Assembly: GCA_937901445.1 (NCBI GenBank)
Contig: CALDHY010000047.1
Location: 1-9,534 of the forward strand
Direction of reading: 5' to 3'
DNA from: an uncultured Selenomonadales bacterium
GTDB taxonomy: Bacteria > Bacillota > Negativicutes > Selenomonadales > Selenomonadaceae
Length of the DNA: 9,534 nt
Part shown: in pieces, positions 6,962 to 9,534 of the stretch
Position numbering within the stretch: the stretch's first letter is position 1
Layout of the letters: each line of letters begins with the position of its first letter
Position numbers and translations under genes: made by a program
Notes under the pieces: generated by a model
Seen by the model: the letters and a program-made list of their open reading frames with translations, nothing else
The model's database searches: none
Told to the model about the DNA's origin: nothing

Positions 6962-8113
6962 TTATCTCGCCAGCAAACAACATTCATTATACGGCTTGAC
7001 CACTGCATCTAACCCCAACAAACTCATAAAATTTGCTTCCTCAACATTATTAAGAAATCTTTTATCGTCTTCATGAGAAACGGTATATTGACGAAGTGCA
7101 AATTCATAATCATTGCGAACAGATTTAACAAAATTCATCAATACCCAAAAATCGTCCCATTTGTGATATGCACTTAACATAAGAATTGGTTTAAAACGTG
7201 CAATAGTATTTGTTGCGCCCTTGAGTACGTCTAATTCTGCGCCTTCCACATCCAACTTGATAAAATCGACACTAGGCAAATTATTTTCACTTACATAAGC
7301 ATCAAGCGTTGTAATTTGGGTTGTTTCAGAACCGTGTATATCTAATCTACTGCCGCCAATATGTCCATCCGGAGCGTGCATATATTTCATTTCGTGCTTG
7401 TAAGAACCCAAGCCTAAATTTTCAACGATAAAGCCTTTTTCATCTGCAGCTTTTTTGGCAAGTTCAAAATTTTCCTTATCCATTTCAAAGCCATAAACTT
7501 TAAAACCAAAATCTGTAAACATAGCTGAAGTGGAGCCGTCACAAACGCCGCCATCAATTACGATACTGCCTTTTTCCGGAATAAAACCCTGTGTAATATA
7601 ATGAGAGCCGTTAGCATGAACAAGTTCAGCAAATTGATTTGAAATATTTGCAAGCCAATAACCGTAAAAAGTCCTGCGCGATTCTTCGTCAATCAGTGAT
7701 TCATAAACTTCTTGCAATTCCTGCAAATGATTCATGAACATATTATAAACATAGTCCTGATTTCCTCTTTCAATATTTAAAACCTTGCTTTTTTTGAAAT
7801 TTTTAACCGCAATTCTCGCGTCTGTAAGATTTGTCGTCAAAACATATTCGGGAATTGGATGCAGTGCGGAAATTTTATCAAGCGCAGTTATCTGAAAATC
7901 AAGCTCTGACGCCATTTCCGGCATACGGGGGGGGGTAACAGTAATGCAGTTTGTTATATTTAAACCCTGCGAGCGCAAATTTTTTACCATACTTACAGCG
8001 TTTGGATTAATTGACAAAAACGCTACAGGGATTTTCTCTTTGAGAATTTTATTAATGACAACAGAATAACGTTCTTGATAAGCGCGCTGAATAAGTTCGA
8101 CAAATTTTTTCAA
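6962..8113 (-). CDS. FkbM family SAM-dependent methyltransferase with an extra N-terminal domain
   Basis: FkbM-family enzymes methylate hydroxyl groups of sugars and small molecules using SAM. Seen (numbered from the ATG at 8128): SAM motif I VIDGGVCDGST (190-200), the acidic strand end GFEMDKENF (213-221), TTLDAY (273-278) and the FkbM hallmark VDFIKLDVEGAELDVLKGA (287-305). The first 180 residues are an additional domain with Rossmann-like alternation (VAFLSINPNAVSMVKNLRSQG) that I cannot name. A 9-base C tract sits at codons 65-68. Start: GGAGG overlaps the ATG at 8128 and lies 8 nt upstream of TTG at 8113. That spacing supports TTG (383 residues), because the ATG has no site of its own. 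The ATG does overlap the M23 stop (TAATG), so it remains possible. Surface-glycan modification is inferred from family and tract, not shown. Confidence 0.85.
   Translation of the reverse strand: MKKFVELIQRAYQERYSVVINKILKEKIPVAFLSINPNAVSMVKNLRSQGLNITNCITVTPPRMPEMASELDFQITALDKISALHPIPEYVLTTNLTDARIAVKNFKKSKVLNIERGNQDYVYNMFMNHLQELQEVYESLIDEESRRTFYGYWLANISNQFAELVHANGSHYITQGFIPEKGSIVIDGGVCDGSTSAMFTDFGFKVYGFEMDKENFELAKKAADEKGFIVENLGLGSYKHEMKYMHAPDGHIGGSRLDIHGSETTQITTLDAYVSENNLPSVDFIKLDVEGAELDVLKGATNTIARFKPILMLSAYHKWDDFWVLMNFVKSVRNDYEFALRQYTVSHEDDKRFLNNVEEANFMSLLGLDAVVKPYNECCLLAR
7927..7935. repeat. 9-base G/C homopolymer inside the FkbM gene
   Basis: Nine consecutive G on the plus strand, read as C in the gene (T-P-P-R, codons 65-68). 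At nine the frame is correct. With ten C the frame stops at a TGA about 10 codons later; with eight it stops at a TAA about 13 codons later. Either change would remove the whole methyltransferase domain. Confidence 0.85.
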
Positions 8114-8121
8114 AATTAAAA

Positions 8122-8126
8122 CCTCC
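8122..8126 (-). promoter_or_regulatory. Ribosome binding site deciding the FkbM start
   Basis: GGAGG on the minus strand begins at the G of the ATG at 8128 and ends 8 nt before TTG at 8113, the classical distance. This points to TTG initiation for the methyltransferase. Confidence 0.65.
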
Positions 8127-8127
8127 A

Positions 8128-8682
8128 TTATAAATAACTGATTGGGTTGACTCTTTGCCCGTTTACGTGTACTTCATAATGACAGTGTGGACCTGTGCTG
8201 AAACCGGTACTGCCCATATAGGCGATTAATTGCCCGCGCTTGACGTATTGCCCCGCCGTAACCACAACCTGTGAGGCGTGCCCGTAGCGCGTCATTAAGC
8301 CGTTGCCGTGATTTATATCAACCATATTTCCATAGCCGCCTGCATTCCAGCCCGCGTACTCAACAACACCATCAGCAGTTGCAACAATAGGAGTACCCAT
8401 GTCGTTTGCAATATCAATACCGGGATGAAAATCAGTACCGCCCCAACGTAAACCATAGGGCGAAGTTACAACGCCGGTTGTAGGCCAAATTGAAGGCATA
8501 CGCGGATCATTTGAAGGATTGCCGCCGAATTGTCCCAAGTCAAAAGTATTTGCAAATCCTTCATTGATTATGACGGTTTCAATAGTTCCAACGGGATTAT
8601 CAGGCACGGCAATAACCGCTGACATTTGCTCGCGGCGCAATTTTAATTCAGCTTGAAAATCATCAAGGCTTGCGCGGATAGC
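8128..8682 (-). CDS. M23 family zinc metallopeptidase (LytM domain), 5' end missing at a junction
   Basis: M23 peptidases cut peptidoglycan cross-bridges or stems outside the membrane, or are inactive activators of amidases. Seen: a complete catalytic domain at the C-terminus: WPTTGVVTSPYGLRWGGTDFHPGIDIAND with zinc ligands in HPGID (His, Asp), TRYGHAS, and the HxH motif in STGPHCHYEVH, ending NPISYL. The active-site residues are all present. Upstream of a linker, the frame continues through AIRASLDDFQAELKLRREQM, a probable coiled coil typical of this family. It then runs without a start codon into foreign-looking sequence near 8680, so the signal peptide and most of the N-terminal region are absent. 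A TTG at 8640 could in principle start translation, but it lies inside the coiled coil and would give a secreted-type enzyme with no export signal. It is the first visible gene of the leftward operon; the FkbM gene follows directly. Confidence 0.88.
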   Translation of the reverse strand, partial: AIRASLDDFQAELKLRREQMSAVIAVPDNPVGTIETVIINEGFANTFDLGQFGGNPSNDPRMPSIWPTTGVVTSPYGLRWGGTDFHPGIDIANDMGTPIVATADGVVEYAGWNAGGYGNMVDINHGNGLMTRYGHASQVVVTAGQYVKRGQLIAYMGSTGFSTGPHCHYEVHVNGQRVNPISYL

Positions 8683-8695
8683 TCCGTATCTCTGG
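8675..8695. other. Composition and gene-order junction (probable chimeric join)
   Basis: Left of here the DNA is AT-rich with AT-ending codons; right of here it is GC-rich with C/G-ending codons. The M23 gene (minus) and the Cna-B gene (plus) meet head to head, each open through the join and neither with a start codon, promoter or ribosome binding site. No inverted repeat or target-site duplication is visible. The exact breakpoint cannot be set more closely than about 20 bases. Confidence 0.75.
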
Positions 8696-9534
8696 CTGGA
8701 TGGACGTTCACGATCTATATCGACAGCGTGGGAGCTACCATCACCCGGACCACAAGCGCAGACGGCACCATCACAGTGACGGCCATCCCGGCAGGCTCCA
8801 AATGCACGGTCACAGAAACCAGTGTCAGCGGCTATAAAGTCCTGTCTTCGCAGTCCTGCACGATTTCGGAGGGCCGGACAAGCACCCTGACTTTTACCAA
8901 TGTGCCGTTGACCGGCAAGCTGGTTGTCACCAAGGGCGTCAACTATGGAACGCTATCCGGGTTCCAGTTCAAGCTCTCCGGGACAAGCACCACGGGCAAG
9001 AGCGTCAGCCTCACCGCCACCACCAATTCCAGCGGCAAGGCCACGTTCAGCGATGTGCCTGTTGGCACCTATACCCTGTCGGAGACAGACCCTGGCAAGG
9101 CTTATATCAAGCCATCCAATAAGACGGTGACGATCTCCGCCAACAGCACCACCGGGGCGCAGTACACCACCAACGAGACGATGGATAACGTCTGGAAATA
9201 CTGGTATGCCGTTGTGACCAAGGTGGATGCGGAAACCGGCAGGACCAGCTCGGCCATGGCGGGCGCGGAGTACACCCTATACCGTAACGGCACCAAGGTT
9301 ACGACCTACACCGTTGGCAACAACGGCAAGTTCACCACGGACAATTATCCCTGCACGGAAAGTGATTCTGTTTACACGCTGAAAGAGACCAAAGCCCCGG
9401 ATGGCTACCAGCTCGACAGCACCACCTACACCCTGACCACCGGGTACTCCCATTACAGTAACGCTATCAACAGCTTCACCGTCACCGTTTCGGATCAGGT
9501 CATCAAAGGCAAGATTCAGGTGGAGAAAAAGGCC
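8683..9534 (+). CDS. Cna-B/SpaA repeat surface protein fragment (both ends missing)
   Basis: Proteins with these repeats are pilin subunits or adhesins of Gram-positive surfaces, often anchored by sortase and stiffened by internal Lys-Asn isopeptide bonds. Seen (284 codons in this piece): domain 1, GWTFTIYIDS to STLTFTNVP (about 6-75); domain 2, GKLVVTKGVNYGTLSGFQFKL through GTYTLSETD (78-160), with K84 and E134 as bond candidates; domain 3, YAVVTKVDAETGRT, then MAGAEYTLYRNG and YTLKETKAPDGYQLD (175-275), with K180 and E235. A fourth begins at GKIQVEKKA on the right edge. ETKAPDGY is the family's signature. No signal peptide or LPxTG motif lies in the window. The frame is open back to a stop at 8644 without an ATG, so the start was lost at the junction. 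Codon use (ACC, GGC, AAG, GTC) is unlike every other gene here. Confidence 0.85.

Noticed and set aside
8638..8640. TTG as the true start of the M23 protein
   Set aside because: The frame stays open upstream with coiled-coil sequence typical of the family, and starting here gives no signal peptide. The protein is better read as truncated at the junction.
8924..9296. Reading frames overlapping the Cna-B gene in other frames
   Set aside because: They are products of the GC-rich repeats, with Ser/Pro/Arg-rich or featureless translations, while the plus-strand Cna-B frame shows clear domain motifs.

Overview
The window comes from a low-GC bacterium of the Bacillota type, up to about position 8680. 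Evidence: AT-rich coding sequence, strong GGAGG-like ribosome binding sites, a lgt-recX gene pair with an adjacent yigZ gene, a CCA-encoding tRNA-Ser, and TTG start codons in at least three genes. A Negativicutes-like host is plausible but not shown by any diagnostic gene. From about 8690 to the right edge the sequence changes abruptly to GC-rich DNA (heavy ACC, GGC and AAG codon use). This part encodes a Cna-B/SpaA-repeat surface protein and looks like DNA of a different origin.

Layout. (1) 1-2092, minus strand: a large protein fusing a family 2 glycosyltransferase to a polysaccharide pyruvyl transferase-like domain, running off the left edge, with an 11-base C tract near its end. (2) 2093-2185: a divergent promoter region. 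(3) 2186-3425, plus strand: lgt and recX, overlapping, both probably starting at TTG. (4) 4684-3405, minus strand: an unrecognised two-helix membrane protein translationally coupled (ATGA) to a YigZ/IMPACT-family protein, whose end overlaps the end of recX. (5) 4707-4836: a perfect consensus sigma-70 promoter driving tRNA-Ser(UGA). (6) 8682-4926, minus strand: an apparent operon of M23 peptidase (5' end missing), FkbM methyltransferase (with a 9-base C tract), a tandem-receiver response regulator and a FakA/YloV-like protein lacking the kinase motif, ending in an intrinsic terminator. (7) 8683-9534, plus strand: the Cna-B-repeat protein, lacking both ends.

Main points. The two long C tracts both lie inside surface-carbohydrate-type genes. 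In the FkbM gene either single-base length change gives a stop within about 15 codons, the pattern expected of a phase-variable (contingency) locus. The head-to-head junction near 8680 removes the 5' ends of both genes it touches and coincides with a composition shift, so a chimeric assembly is the first explanation to test. The FakA-like protein keeps the family fold signatures but has lost the DGDTGTN metal/ATP motif, suggesting a non-kinase role linked to the response regulator beside it. No CRISPR array, insertion sequence or complete new defence system is visible.
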